A DNA stretch of 64,000 nucleotides from Ahaetulla prasina (GCF_028640845.1 NC_080548.1:16247821-16311820), one strand, 5' to 3'. Numbered from the stretch's first letter, positions 41,951-52,751 are shown. Numbers and translations are program-made. The notes: generated from the letters alone by a model not told the origin.

Positions 41951-42045
41951 CAGGAGACTCCAACCTTGGCAACTTGAAGACTGGTGGACTTCAACTGGAA
42001 GTTGAAGTCCACAAGTCTTAAAGTTGCCAAGATTGGAGATCCCTG
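41951..42045. mobile_element. Hairpin MITE, hAT type, with the centre deleted
   Basis: CAGGAGACTCCAACCTTGGC and ATTGGAGATCCCTG ends; exact 8-bp duplication GTTTAGAG at 41943-41950 and 42046-42053. At 95 bp it lacks the 40 bp around the palindrome centre, the part most prone to hairpin-linked deletion. Confidence 0.92.
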
Positions 42046-42297
42046 GTTTAGAGAAGGTGACAGTTTTTAACAGAAATGGGTTTCAAATACAATTTGGATC
42101 TCCTAACAGCAAACAGGAGTTAAAATAGATCCTTTATATGTGGTTAAAATGTATTAATTGTATGATGTGTTTTGAAAGACTTTGAAAGATATTTCTTATC
42201 AGAGAACTAGATCTGGTCAAAGCTAAAGATGTTCCTCCAGCTATCCAAGCCATCCAAATAGCTGACTGTTAAGATAAAACGACGCTTTTCATAAGAA

Positions 42298-42425
42298 CAG
42301 GGGCCTCCAAACTTGGGTAACTTTAAGACTTGGGGACTTCAACTCCCAGAACTCCCCAGCCAGCCAGGACTTAAGAGAGTTGAGGTCCACAAGTCTTAAA
42401 AGTTGCCACGTTTCGAGAGACCGTG
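42298..42425. mobile_element. Hairpin MITE, hAT type, diverged
   Basis: CAGGGGCCTCCAAACTTGGG to 'TTGCCACGTTTCGAGAGACC'; 250 bp from the previous copy. Target duplication not clear. Confidence 0.8.
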
Positions 42426-44411
42426 GCTAAATATGTGAAGTTATTTTGGGCCTTCCATCTCTGCTGCCATTTCAGTTTCCACTTGCTTCTTGAATCCGTA
42501 AAGGGAAGCAAAGCACAGGGGTTAAAGATGGTGGCAGATGGGTGGCACTGGCCTCAGTCACAGAACTGTAGGTTTTTAGTTCTTTACTTCAGAGTTAGAA
42601 TGATTCAACTGGTCAACTATTGGCTGCCAGCTGGGAACCCCCACTTCTTTACCAACTTTTGACTTTTTGGTTTTGAGACGCTGGAAAGGAAGTGAACCTC
42701 CAAGCTGCCAATCAAAATCCCTCCCTCCCTCCCTCCCTCTCTCTCTCTCTCCCTCCCTCTTTCTCGCTCCCTCCCTCTCTTTCTCTCTCTCTCTCCCTCT
42801 CTCTCTCCCTCTCTTTCTCTTCCACCCCTCATGAATTGATGAATAATAATAAACTTTACATTGAAAAGAATATGTACCTAAAACTTATTTTTGCTTATGC
42901 AAAGATGACACTATATATTTTTTTCAAGACAGTGCCACCTTGATGAAATGGACCAGATTTCCCATCATTCCACTCTGCAAAGAAGGAAAGGGAGAGTGGA
43001 AACAGAGAAATACCTGGCTATACTTTATTAATCCGCCCTCCCACTTTTTATTTTCTTTAGGAACAAGAAGCTTGGGAAGAGGACAGAAAGGTGTGCCCAA
43101 CTTCCAAATAAAAACATTAAACCCAATAAATTGTTCTCTAAACAGCGATGCGTTCACTGTACCTGCGTAGGCAAGCAGGAGAAAGGAAAAAGATACCCTG
43201 GGTGGTGTTTTAACGTATTTTTTTAATAAGACAAAAATGAACGCTTCCAGAGTTTTACTGCAGGAGTGGTATAGCAGAAAAGGAAGAGAAAGAAGATTCA
43301 CAGAACTTGTATCGGCACAAAAGAGACCTACAAGTTTTTCTTGCCTAACTTCCCCTGCACCTCGCACAAAATACAGCAACCGAAGAGTATAACACACCTG
43401 CTGCAACCACATTCTAACAGCAGAGCTACAATCATCTTCCCCTGCACCGTTCGCAGCTGTGTGTTGGTATGGGGGAAGGGGGGGGGAGGGAAGCCTTTTC
43501 TCCCCCCTGTAAATCCAAACTGTCACTCTGAAATTCTATCACCGATTTTCACATCTTCTGTCAAGATGGCTGCTTCTGAAGTAGAGCTGTGTGCAACAAA
43601 TGAGACAGAAGCGTGTGGGGTGGTTTTTTTTTTTGCAAACTATAGAAAGAGTCAAGAGATGGCAAATCCAATTACAGCTTCCTGGAATCTATACATTTTG
43701 CCCAGTTCGTAACGCTTCATAATGGTTGGTGCGTTAGATTTACCCAAAAACACAAGGAGAATTATAGTACACACACCTTTCATTCTATCTTGCCTCCCAA
43801 AAAAACGAAAGTGCAATTAAACAGAGATGGGGGGGGGGGCTCTGTTGCTCAGCACACCGGTAGGTGTATATAATCCCACGGAAATTATAAACTCAATCCA
43901 GACTTTCCATTAGACAAAGCGATGATGCTTTAGTGAAGAAAAAGCAGCTCTGCCCTTATCATCAGTGGCCACAGCAACATTGAACTATATATTGGCCGAG
44001 TGTAATTTCCCTGGGCCATCTGATAATGCTGATGGGCATTCCCCCTCCCGCTCTCGACCCCAGACTGTGGTGGAAACGCTGGTTTTCGGTCATGAACCAG
44101 CCACGGGGGGGATACAGCGCAGGGTGTGGAGGGGGGAGAGACAAGCTGTATGTCAGGGACAGAGCATCGCTTCAAGGGAAAACCTCCAAGGTCAGCCTCC
44201 AATACCTCTGCAGCAATTCCAACCGATTCTCACGCTTGCACATTCCTCCTCCTGCCTATCTGATATCCTGAAAAGGGCAAGCAAGCAAAATGGGCGAAAG
44301 ATTAGGCTGAGTTATATGGACCACGATGCTGATCCCACGGTTGCTTCTCGGCTTCCCTTGGCACAGGAAGGCAAACGTGGACGGAGGGGCTTTCCACAAT
44401 TATAGATTTGT
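42426..44411. other. Unassigned, the longest repeat-poor stretch in the window
   Basis: A CT tract lies at 42718-42822 and a G-run at 43827-43839. A minus-strand frame of 200 codons (42924-43526) and a plus-strand frame of 146 codons (43965-44405) exist, but neither shows a known domain and other frames overlap them. Candidate for single-copy or constrained sequence. Confidence 0.45.
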
Positions 44412-44625
44412 GTTTTGTTTTGTTTTTTGTTTACATTTATATCCCGCCCTTCTCTGAAGACTCAGGGCGGCTTACAGTGTGTAAGGCAATAGTCTCATTC
44501 TATTTGTATATTTACAAAGTCAACTTACTGCCCCCCCAACAATCTGGGTCCCCATTTTATCTACCTTATAAAGGATGGAAGGCTGAGTCAACCTTGGGCC
44601 TGGTGGGACTTGAACGTGCCGTAAT
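44412..44625 (-). mobile_element. tRNA-derived SINE with L2-like tail, head lost
   Basis: 'CATTTATATCCCGCCCTTCT' tail complement and middle, cut at 'GAACGTGCCGTAATTTTT', where the next SINE begins. Confidence 0.87.
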
Positions 44626-44626
44626 T

Positions 44627-44898
44627 TTTATTTTATTTTATTTTATTTGCATTTATATCCCGCCCTTCTCCGAAGACTCAGGTGGCTTAAACTATGTCAA
44701 GCAATAATCTTCATCCATTTGTATATTATATACAAAGTCAACTTATTGCCCCCAACAATCTGGGTCCTCATTTTACCTACCTTATAAAGGATGGAAGGCT
44801 GAGTCAACCTTAGGCCTGGTGGGACTAGAACCTGCAGTAATTGCAGGCAGCTGTGTTTTAATAACAGGCTTCTTACAGCCTGAGCCACACCGCGGCCC
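44627..44898 (-). mobile_element. tRNA-derived SINE with L2-like tail, full length
   Basis: (TTTTA)n tail complement, 'TATCCCGCCCTTCTCCGAAG', middle, head ending 'GAGCCACACCGCGGCCC'. It sits on the head end of the previous SINE, in the same orientation. Confidence 0.9.
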
Positions 44899-45430
44899 TG
44901 TTATCTTTTCTTTTCTTTATTCAAGACGGCTTTCAGGGGGGTCCGGTTGTCTCATCAAAAGACAAAACACAGTGATGGGGGATGCAGGGACGAAAGCAGC
45001 GGGTCTTTATCCCAGCCCTCCGCCCTCCATTTATGACCACAAAATCCTTTACGACCAAAGAATGGACAAGAGGAGAGCCAACAAACAAAGGCATCCAGAT
45101 TTCTTCGGGAAGAAAAGTGGCATTCAAAGAAAATTAGCAATGACAAAGGTCCGTGAACTGCCAAGTTTAAAAAAGCCAAACAAACAATGTTGTAATTTAC
45201 CGTTAGTAATTCCTTCTACATGTAGTCCTTGACTTACGACCACAATTGAGCCCCAAATGAGACATTCGTTAAATGAGCTTTGTCCCATTTTACTTTTCTT
45301 GCCGCAAGTGTTAAGTGAATCACTGCAGTTGTTTTAAGTCGGTAACACGCTTGTTAAGTGAATCTGCCTTCGTCGTTGCTGCTTGAAAGGTCGCAAAAGG
45401 TGATCATGTGACACACACACACCCCCAGGA

Positions 45431-45565
45431 CAGGGGTCGCCAACCTTGGCAACTTTAAGCCTGGAGGACTTCAACTCCCAGAATACCCCAGCCAGCAAAG
45501 CTGGCTGGGGAATTCTGGGAGTTGAAGTCCACCAGGCTTAAAGTTGCCAAGGTTGGGGATCCCTG
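45431..45565. mobile_element. Hairpin MITE, hAT type, 135 bp, nested
   Basis: CAGGGGTCGCCAACCTTGGC and GGTTGGGGATCCCTG ends; exact 8-bp duplication CCCCAGGA at 45423-45430 and 45566-45573. Confidence 0.94.
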
Positions 45566-45700
45566 CCCCAGGACATGGCAATTTTCATAAATATGGAGCA
45601 ATTGCCAAATGTCTGAATTCTGATCACGTGGTCATGGGAAGGCTGCAACAGTCGTAAGTGTGAAAAACGGACTTTTTCAATGCCGTTGTAACTCCCAACG

Positions 45701-46684
45701 CCGTGATGCACATGTGCCAGAAGTGGCATGCAGAGCCATCTCTCCGGGCACATGAGACGTTGCCCGTTGCCCTTCCGAATTCCGGCGCACCAATCAGCTG
45801 GTCTTCACACCAGGGGTGAAACGTAAAATTTGTTACTACCAGTTCTGGTGGTGGTGTGTGTAATGTGACTGGATGGGCGTGGCCAACTTTTTTTTTTAAC
45901 TTTTAAAAGCGTTTTTTCTACAACCTCTTCGGCAGAAGATGTTGCAAAAAATGCTTTTAAAAGGCTCTGACAATTCCAGCTGAGTTGCCTGATTGTCAGG
46001 GGCTTTTCTTTTAAAAGCATTTTTTTTTTTTGCCTTTAAAAGAAAAAAAAGCCTCTGACCATCAGGCAACTCAGCTGGGATCATCAGAGGAGCCTTTTAA
46101 AAGATTTTTTTTACAACCTCTTCTGCCGAAGAGGTTGTAGAAAAAAATGCTTTTAAAAGGCTCTGACGATCCCAACTGAGCCACGCAATCATCAGAGGCT
46201 TTTTTTTTTTACACTATTAAAAGCATTTTTTCGGCCGAAGAAAAAAATGCTTTTAAAAGTAAAAAAAAAAAGCCTCTGATGATCGCACGACTCAGCTGGG
46301 CCTGGAGAGGGCAGGGATTTTTGCTACTGGTTCTCCGAGCCACCCGCCGCCATTGCTACCGGATTGGGAGATCAGGTCCGAACCGGGAGCATTTCACCCC
46401 TGCTTCATACGTGTGGGAGCACCGGAAACCGGAAGAGCAGCCGCCTGGCGCATGCGTGCACCGGGCAGCTGCTCTTCCAGTTTCCAGTGCACACATGTGG
46501 ACCAGCCACCTTGTCTTCCGCTTTCTGGCGCACATGCATGCACAAAGACCAGGTGGCTGGTGCGCATGCGTGTGCAGGAAACCAGAAGAGCAGCCACCTG
46601 GTGCACACATGCGGCTGATTTTCCGGTTTCCGGCACACACGTACCCATTTCGGCACTTTGTGCCGAAAAGGTTCTCCAACACTG
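45701..46684. mobile_element. hAT-like MITE, type B, nested and itself interrupted
   Basis: CCGTGATGCACATGTGCCAG and 'AAAAGGTTCTCCAACACTG' ends. Flanks TCCCAACG and TCCTAACC match at 6 of 8. Without the inner element it would be about 390 bp, in line with the copy at 53244. Confidence 0.8.
45811..46402. mobile_element. hAT-like type A element with repeated palindromic core, innermost
   Basis: CAGGGGTGAAACG and GGGAGCATTTCACCCCTG ends; flanks CTTCACAC and CTTCATAC match at 7 of 8. The core (45900-46290) alternates direct and inverted copies of a unit containing ACAACCTCTTC, 'AATGCTTTTAAAAGGCTCTG' and CAGCTGAGT. 592 bp. Confidence 0.9.
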
Positions 46685-46729
46685 TCCTAACCATTACTAA
46701 ACAAATACTTGTAAGTCGAGGACTACCTG

Positions 46730-47390
46730 TACGTCGGCATAGAAAGAAACAGAGATAATGAAGAAATGTGACAGCCCATAAAAAAGCAAAAGGCCGTAAA
46801 TATACTCTCCACCCTGGGAAACAACCTTGTTCTACTGAAGATAAGCCCAAGTCCATTTCCTTGCAATGAGTCTGTATTAACAACCGACTCAAAATGAAAC
46901 TCTGCCTCGATTCTGGGATGGTACAAGAGAGGACAAAGGAAAACTTGGCTTTCAAGTTTCTGTTATTATGCCCGACAACAATAGAGTTGCAATCATTCTT
47001 GCTGGGCCCGTTTCTTGAACTGGCCCACCTCAGAAGAAAGGAAGGTTAAGAGTGATCAAAAAACGAGGCAGCTCTTTAGGAATTCTATTTTGGTCGGTGG
47101 GATTTGATGTTTCATCATTACGAAGACTTGAAGGGAGACCGGAGACAGAAAGAAAGGAGGGGTTGGCAGGTAACCCTCTCCTTCAAGACTCTGTAACGGT
47201 ATTGTGAGCGTTTTCAAACTTTCCCCTCGTTCTATGGGTGAGGAGGAGGAGATGTCAGGGAGTGACACACCTGTGCAGAAGATGGAAAACTCTTAATATG
47301 GCTGCTTCCAGTTTGATGGGGCCTTAGCAGGCATTCATGACTGGTGCTTTGTTTTTCCCTGGAGTTACGACAGACAGGAGTCAGCCAGGT
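46730..47390. other. Unassigned sequence
   Basis: Nothing recognised. Confidence 0.4.
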
Positions 47391-47393
47391 TGG

Positions 47394-47658
47394 ATTTTTT
47401 TTTAAATTTTTATTTGCATTTATATCCCGCCCTTCTCCGAAGACTCAGGGTGGCTTACACTGTGTTAAGCAATAGTCTTCATCCATTTGTATATTATATA
47501 CAAAGTCAACTTTTATTGCCCCCCAACAATCTGGGTCCTCATTTTACCTACCTTATAAAGGATGGAAGGCTGAGTCAGCCTTGGGCCTGGTGGGACTTGA
47601 ACTTGCAGTAATTGCAAGCAGCTGTGTTAATAACAGCAGTCTGAGCCACCAGAGGCCC
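47394..47658 (-). mobile_element. tRNA-derived SINE with L2-like tail, minus strand
   Basis: 'TTATATCCCGCCCTTCTCCG' to the head complement 'TGAGCCACCAGAGGCCC'. Full length. Confidence 0.9.
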
Positions 47659-47727
47659 GGATGAACAGGCCAGTCAATTTGTACAACCGAAATGCATCCA
47701 ATCTTCTGGAACCGCACAATCCTATCT

Positions 47728-47775
47728 TGGGCGGGGAGTTGGACTTATAAGAGCCCTTCCAACTCAGTCAATCTG
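47728..47775 (+). mobile_element. CR1-like 3' tip
   Basis: 'GTTGGACTTATAAGAGCCCT' TCCAACTCAGTCAATCTGTT resembles the CR1 3' end. Confidence 0.5.
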
Positions 47776-47778
47776 TTA

Positions 47779-48028
47779 ATCATCATCTTCGTTTAACGAC
47801 CCCCATAATAATCCCTTGCAGGGTGACGGCGTCTGGGCAACCGAATGGAACTAGCGGAGCGTTTACTGGCCAGATGCCCTTCCTGTCGCCAATGCAGAGT
47901 TTTGTTCGGCAGATCTATTCTCATTGTGGCCAGAGAGAGAAATATCTGCCTCTACCTAGGATCGAACTCACAACCTCCCGATTGTGAGGCGAGAGCTCCA
48001 TTTCTAAGCCACCGCACCACTCCTACTT
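47779..48028 (-). mobile_element. Third tRNA-derived SINE family, minus strand
   Basis: Minus strand: GTGGTGCGGTGGCTTAGAAA head, B-box GTGAGTTCGATCCTAGG, and a 3' end 'GGGGTCGTTAAACGAAGATG' ATGAT. Unlike the other SINEs it lacks their shared middle. About 250 bp. Confidence 0.75.
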
Positions 48029-48320
48029 TGTCAATCTAATGTATTAATCAAATAGCCAGACCGCTACCAGAAGCTCATCTAGGCCACTACCTGAAGGTGT
48101 TTTCTTTAACCCCACCCTCGGAGGAAGCACAAAAGTTGCTAGCTTCATTGGCTCTGTCCTCGCAGCCTATTTAAAGTATCCAGAATCAAGATGACAAGTC
48201 AGGATGATATGACTGCAGTTTTTAATGGGTATGGTACATAAAATATAGCCATAGCTTTGGTCACACCATTGCAGCCATCATTCGGATCTTTTTGACCACA
48301 TCCTGCGAACGCCTCTGAAC

Positions 48321-48620
48321 CAGGGGTGAAATCCAGCAGGTTCTGACAGGTTCGGGAGAACCGGTAGCAGAAATTTCGAGCAGTTTCGGGAGAACCAGTA
48401 GCAGAAATTTTGAATAGTTTGGAGAACCGGCAAATACCACCTCTGGCTGGCCCCCGAGTGGGGTGGGAATGGAGATTTTTGCAATACTCTTCCCCCAGGA
48501 GTGGGGAGGGAATGGGGATTTTGCAGGATGCTTCCCCTACCACACGCACCAAGCCACACCACGCCCACCAAGCCCTGCCCACAGAACCGGTAGTAAAAAA
48601 AATATTGGATTTCACCACTG
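48321..48620 (-). mobile_element. hAT-like MITE, type A
   Basis: CAGGGGTGAAATCCAGCAGG and GGATTTCACCACTG ends; exact 8-bp duplication CTCTGAAC at 48313-48320 and 48621-48628. 'TCGGGAGAACC(A/G)GTAGCAGAAATTT' is duplicated. 300 bp. Confidence 0.94.
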
Positions 48621-48628
48621 CTCTGAAC

Positions 48629-49411
48629 CCACTTTGATTCTGCGGTGGGGTTTGTCCTCATGGGTTTTAACATGGTACAAGTGGAGGGCAGCAATGGGTG
48701 CCTGCATTTTCTCTCCCACTCGCACGCCATCTGCTCCCGCTAGGTGGGAAATACAACCACTCATTGGGGTTGGGAGATAGGATCCTGGGAACGAGAAATC
48801 TGCGTGGTTCTTCCTTCCCCGGAAGCTATCCTAGCAGGGATGAGAGAGGAAGAATCACAAAGAAAGCTAAAAAAAAACCAAAAAACCCCATGTGCCGCCT
48901 TTCAGCTTGCTGAAGCAACACGTCACCAGAACTAAGATGCACTATGATGATTGACTGATACTCGGGCCGGTTCTGAATACGCATCTAGTGTTATTTGGGA
49001 AGAGGGACAAGGTCCATCATCCACCCACTCACCCGTTAAGGTTGAAAGGTAGGTGGAATGGTGGAGAGGTATGTGATGAGGAGGCCAAGAGCGCAGGGAG
49101 AACACTAACCAAGTTCCTCGTTTCCTTCCCTTCCATACACACCCACACACACACCTAGGCATTTTTGCTATTGACAAATCACCACCGAGAGTGACAGCGA
49201 AAATTGCTACAAGGTCCTTACATGCAGCATTGCAGACCGATCTCTGCTGTTTTGCTGGCTGTTGTTGTGCCTGCCCCTTCCTTTCAACCCAGTGGCTGCC
49301 TCTGCGGAGGCCCGAAGCCTTGTCATGTTGGGTACAGAGCGAAACAGGAGGGAGAGTTGGAGATAAGAGACAACGAGGCGAAATGGTGGCATCCCTTTGC
49401 TCCACCAAGGG
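48629..49411. other. Unassigned sequence
   Basis: Repeat-poor. 198- and 230-codon plus-strand frames starting near 49200 run straight into the next hAT element, which argues against a gene. Confidence 0.45.
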
Positions 49412-49419
49412 GACACAAG

Positions 49420-49927
49420 CAGCGGTGGGATTGGAAAATTTTAGCAACAGATTCTCTGACCAGTTGCTGGGTGGGCATGGCCGTGGGGGCGTGGCCTACT
49501 TGGCCTCCCGCAAAACGGTCACCCCCAGGCTCTGGAGGCCCTCCGGAGGCCAGAAACAGGCCCATTTTCAGAATTCCGGTACTTTCGGTAGGCCCATTTT
49601 TCGCCCTCCCCAGGCTCCAGAGGCTTTCCTCAAGCCTCTGGGAGGGCAAAAACAGCCTCCTCTGGGCTCCGGAGACCCTCCGGAGGCTGGAAACGGGCCC
49701 ATTTCTGGACTACCAGAACTTCTGGGGGACCATTTTTTCCCCCCTCTCAGAACCTCCACGTGGGCGCTGCATTTACCTCGCATCTAAAATAAGCTGCCTG
49801 GAGACTCCTGGAAGGGGTGGGCGGGGCAGGGCCAGCCAGTCCTTGCAACTAGCGGTTCGGCAAACCAGATGTAAAATTAGCATCCGGTTCGCCTGAACCG
49901 GTCCAAACTGGCTGAATCCCACCCCTG
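49420..49927 (+). mobile_element. hAT-like MITE, type A subfamily, 508 bp
   Basis: CAGCGGTGGGATTGG and 'GGCTGAATCCCACCCCTG' ends; flanks GACACAAG and GACACAAA match at 7 of 8. Related to the copies at 19205, 61524 and 63294. Confidence 0.9.
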
Positions 49928-49935
49928 GACACAAA

Positions 49936-50335
49936 TAGAGAGGAGACCACCTAATCATGATGGGCAACACATGCTTGCCAGTACCAGATTATCCTTCATG
50001 TGGAAACTGACCATCTCCGCAGACCGAGAGGGCGGTTTGGTTTTTAAACAGTCTTGGTATGCAGCTCTTGCCCGCGCACACGTTTTGGAAGAGGGTTTAA
50101 CAGGTTCATAGGAGGCCTGTCCAGGTGCTGGAGTTGGATGTTATGTGAATCCAGCAGCAAAAATGAAAATTGCCATGGAGGACAGACAGTGTCCAGGGCC
50201 TAGAGGTGAGGAACATGGAAACCGCAGCAAAAGTGACCAATAGGAGTTGACCGTATGATGGACACAGAAAGATTTGTGTTGACAGAAGGTGAAAAGCACC
50301 GCTTGAGCCATGGATCAAATACATTCAGGTTGTCC
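49936..50335. other. Unassigned sequence
   Basis: Nothing recognised. Confidence 0.4.
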
Positions 50336-51192
50336 TCGACTTACGATGGATCATTTAGTGAGCATTCAAAGTTATGACAGACTCTCCCCACAGCATGGTT
50401 GCAAAGTTCAGGTCACTTGCATTTCAGGTGCTCAACAAGTACATTTATGGCCATTTATGGTCACCTGACTATGGTTTATGACATTTGCGGAAAACCAAAA
50501 TTTACTTCTGGTTTTTTGGCAAAAATACCCCATAGCAAACAATGAATTCAGGTTGCGACTACTGCAAAAAAAAAAAAAAAAGTGTTGTGTCTGTGCCCCC
50601 CCGAGCCGGGGCCCCTGCCAGAAAGTGACTTGGAAAGTGAGGGGGAAGGGCCATCAGGACTTACCTCGGGAGCACCGGCTTCCCTGGCTCAGCTCCAGGA
50701 GCCAGAGGCAGGTCAGGTGGAGGAGATAACGAGGCCCCCTGACTCTTTCCCCCCCAGGCCACGCCTCCAGACCCAGCTGATGGCAATCAGGCCTGGCTGG
50801 ACCCCAGGCAGGAGAGGCGGGAACAACAGAAGCAGGGGTGGGGCAGGCCTAGGAAGTGCGAGTCATGGAGCCACACCCCACAGGATATAAAACCAGCGAG
50901 GGTGGCTATGCCTCTTCGTAGCAGGCAAATCAACTGCTTAACTAGAGCTGAAGTACTGTTTGTTCCTGGGTGACTCATCGGCATCAAGGGAGACAACAGA
51001 ATCACTTGGCAGACGCTCGCTAGTTTGCTGCCAGAGCTGATAGTGCCGGCTAATTAAGTCATCGCTCGGACTGAGGCGAGGGTGACAGAACAAAAAATTA
51101 TAAAATTGAGTCAGTCACATGATGATGCACTTTATGGCCATGTTAATTGGCAGTCATAACTGTCACGACAGTCATAAGTGGAGGACTACCTG
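50336..51192. mobile_element. Tigger-like element interrupted by an LTR
   Basis: CAGGTTGTCCTCGACTTACG and 'CATAAGTGGAGGACTACCTG' ends. The LTR sits at an A-run in its middle. Confidence 0.85.
50583..51092 (+). mobile_element. Solo LTR of an endogenous retroelement, plus strand
   Basis: Starts TGTTGTGTCTGTGCC, ends GGTGACAGAACA, 510 bp, TG...CA termini. TATA-like box GATATAAAACC at 50882-50892. Upstream of it the plus strand is open for about 100 codons with a Glu/Pro-rich product. The target duplication cannot be called because both flanks are A-runs. No internal region, hence probably recombined to a solo LTR. Confidence 0.78.
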
Positions 51193-51514
51193 CATGAAGT
51201 TCAGCTACAAGTCGGGGACAATCGTGAGGAGAATCATGAGGACATCATGGAACGGTGACGGAAGTCGATGGAAGAGCCATAATTCGGGTTCTTGAACCCA
51301 AAGACATCAACCGCTCCGCACACAACAGAGCAAAATAGAAGTTAAAACAAACTGAGCTTGAAGTATGTTGCCCCAATACAGCCGCTAAGCTTTTAAGTAA
51401 CCTGGTTGAGTGCCCTGTGCATTAACAGGAAAACTTTTCAGCTTAAGTGTAACTTCTACACTGGAAATAAAACATCTTATTTTTTACCCGTAGTTGCATA
51501 CTTCGGGGAAAAGC

Positions 51515-51821
51515 AGAGGTGGGTTTCAGCAGGTTCTGACTAGTTCTGGAGAACTGGTAGCGGAAATTTTGAGTAGTTCGGAGAACCGGTAGTAAAAATT
51601 CTGACTGGACCCGCCCCCATCTATTCTCTGCCTGCCGAGTCCCAGATGATCGGGAGGGAATGGGGATTTTGCAGTAACCTTCCCCTGGATTGGGGAGGGA
51701 ATGGAGATTTTACAGTATCCTTCCCCTGCCACAGCCACCAAACCACGCCCACCGAGCCATGCCACCCCCACCAAGCCACCCCCACAGAACCGGTAGTAAA
51801 AAGTTTTGAAACTCCCCACTG
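51515..51821 (-). mobile_element. hAT-like MITE, type A, GGTGGGTTTCAG end variant
   Basis: CAGAGGTGGGTTTCAGCAGG and TTTTGAAACTCCCCACTG ends; flanks match at only 5 of 8. Closest to the copy at 52520. Confidence 0.85.
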
Positions 51822-51929
51822 GAGGGAAGGTTGTGGGGGAGATATGCATATAAGAAAGCCCAACCAAAGAACCCCTAAGACCACTCCCGTCATCACTGAC
51901 AGGCAAGCCACTAGAATATAAAGCTAGCC

Positions 51930-52036
51930 CTGATGATGTTACCTAGTTGGGTAATGAAACATCTGCAAGGAAACTACCGAGTTCAGAGATCACCTTATTT
52001 CAACCCTGAGCTACAAATATTCTCCTTTATTGGAAC
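51930..52036 (+). mobile_element. Retroelement fragment with canonical hammerhead-like core
   Basis: CTGATGA at 51930-51936, then T, stem GTTACC/GGTAAT with a 6-nt loop, GAAA at 51956-51959. Followed by the shared distal block 'TTTCAACCCTGAGCTACAAA' and 'TTCTCCTTTATTGG', also present near 34801. Confidence 0.5.
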
Positions 52037-52039
52037 CAT

Positions 52040-52511
52040 GACAAAAAAAAAGAGAGGCCACTTTGAGTAGTTCCCCCTAACAAAGCTCTCTTCAAAGGGG
52101 TGCATACTAAGCTATCTCTTTGCGCTTCCCCCCCCCCCCTTAAAAAACATGCCTTAAAAACATTGGCTTTTCCAGCTGCTTTTAATTGAGAATGGCTGCT
52201 GCCGCCTCACGTTTTGAACGGCTGTCCCTTTTATGCACATTGCTAGCGTTTTCCTTTACGAGACGGCAGCTATTCATGTTTTATCTCTGACAAGAAAAGG
52301 CATTTGATAAAACAATTCAAAAACACCCCGAGAAGAGCCTTTAGCGTTCAAAGATGACATCAAATACATATTAATAAAAGAGCAGCCTCCGCCTTCCCCC
52401 CGCAGCGAGGTGGGCTGCTTTAGGCTGCCTCCTAATAGGGCCGTCCACAGGGGGCATCAAATTAGCAAAATTAGGAGTGACCAATCTTTTCTCCAGGCAG
52501 GGTTGCAATGC
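52040..52511. other. Repeat-poor block, candidate conserved noncoding sequence
   Basis: 52140-52480 has no transposon signature and carries homeobox/TCF-like words ('GCTTTTAATTGAGAATGG', 'ATCAAATTAGCAAAATTAGG', 'CATTTGATAAAACAATTC'). It is bounded on both sides by young repeats that have not entered it. Confidence 0.4.
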
Positions 52512-52519
52512 TGGCAGGG

Positions 52520-52746
52520 CAGTGGTGAGTTTCAACTTTTTTTACTACCAGTTCTGTGGGCGTGGCTTGGTAGGCGTGGCGTGGCGTGGCTTGGTGGGCG
52601 TGGCAGGAGAAGGTTACTGCAAAATCCCCATTTCCTCCCGATCAGCTGGGACTCCAGGGGCAGAGAATAGATGGGGGGCGGGGCCAGTCAGAATTTTTGC
52701 TACCGGTTCTCCAGAACCGGTCAGAACCTGCTGAAACCCACCTCTG
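52520..52746 (+). mobile_element. hAT-like MITE, type A
   Basis: CAGTGGTGAGTTTCAAC and GCTGAAACCCACCTCTG ends; exact 8-bp duplication TGGCAGGG at 52512-52519 and 52747-52754. 227 bp. Confidence 0.94.
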
Positions 52747-52751
52747 TGGCA

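Larger units (their letters stand above)
45219..46729. mobile_element. Tigger-like element carrying a three-element nest
   Basis: CATGTAGTCCTTGACTTACG after TA and 'GTAAGTCGAGGACTACCTG' before TA. The original length is about 390 bp; the other 1.1 kb is inserted: hairpin MITE 45431-45565, type B hAT 45701-46684 and, inside that, type A hAT 45811-46402. Confidence 0.9.

Noticed and set aside
42924..43526. 200-codon minus-strand frame in repeat-poor sequence
   Set aside because: No recognised domain, overlapping frames on the other strand, no splice or promoter context. Kept only as part of an unassigned stretch.
46353..46955. 199-codon minus-strand frame with repeated Cys/His
   Set aside because: It translates repeated GCACACATGCG words of the type B MITE, not zinc fingers.
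49191..49896. 198- and 230-codon plus-strand frames
   Set aside because: They run into and through a hAT MITE with a clear target duplication, so a functional protein is very unlikely.
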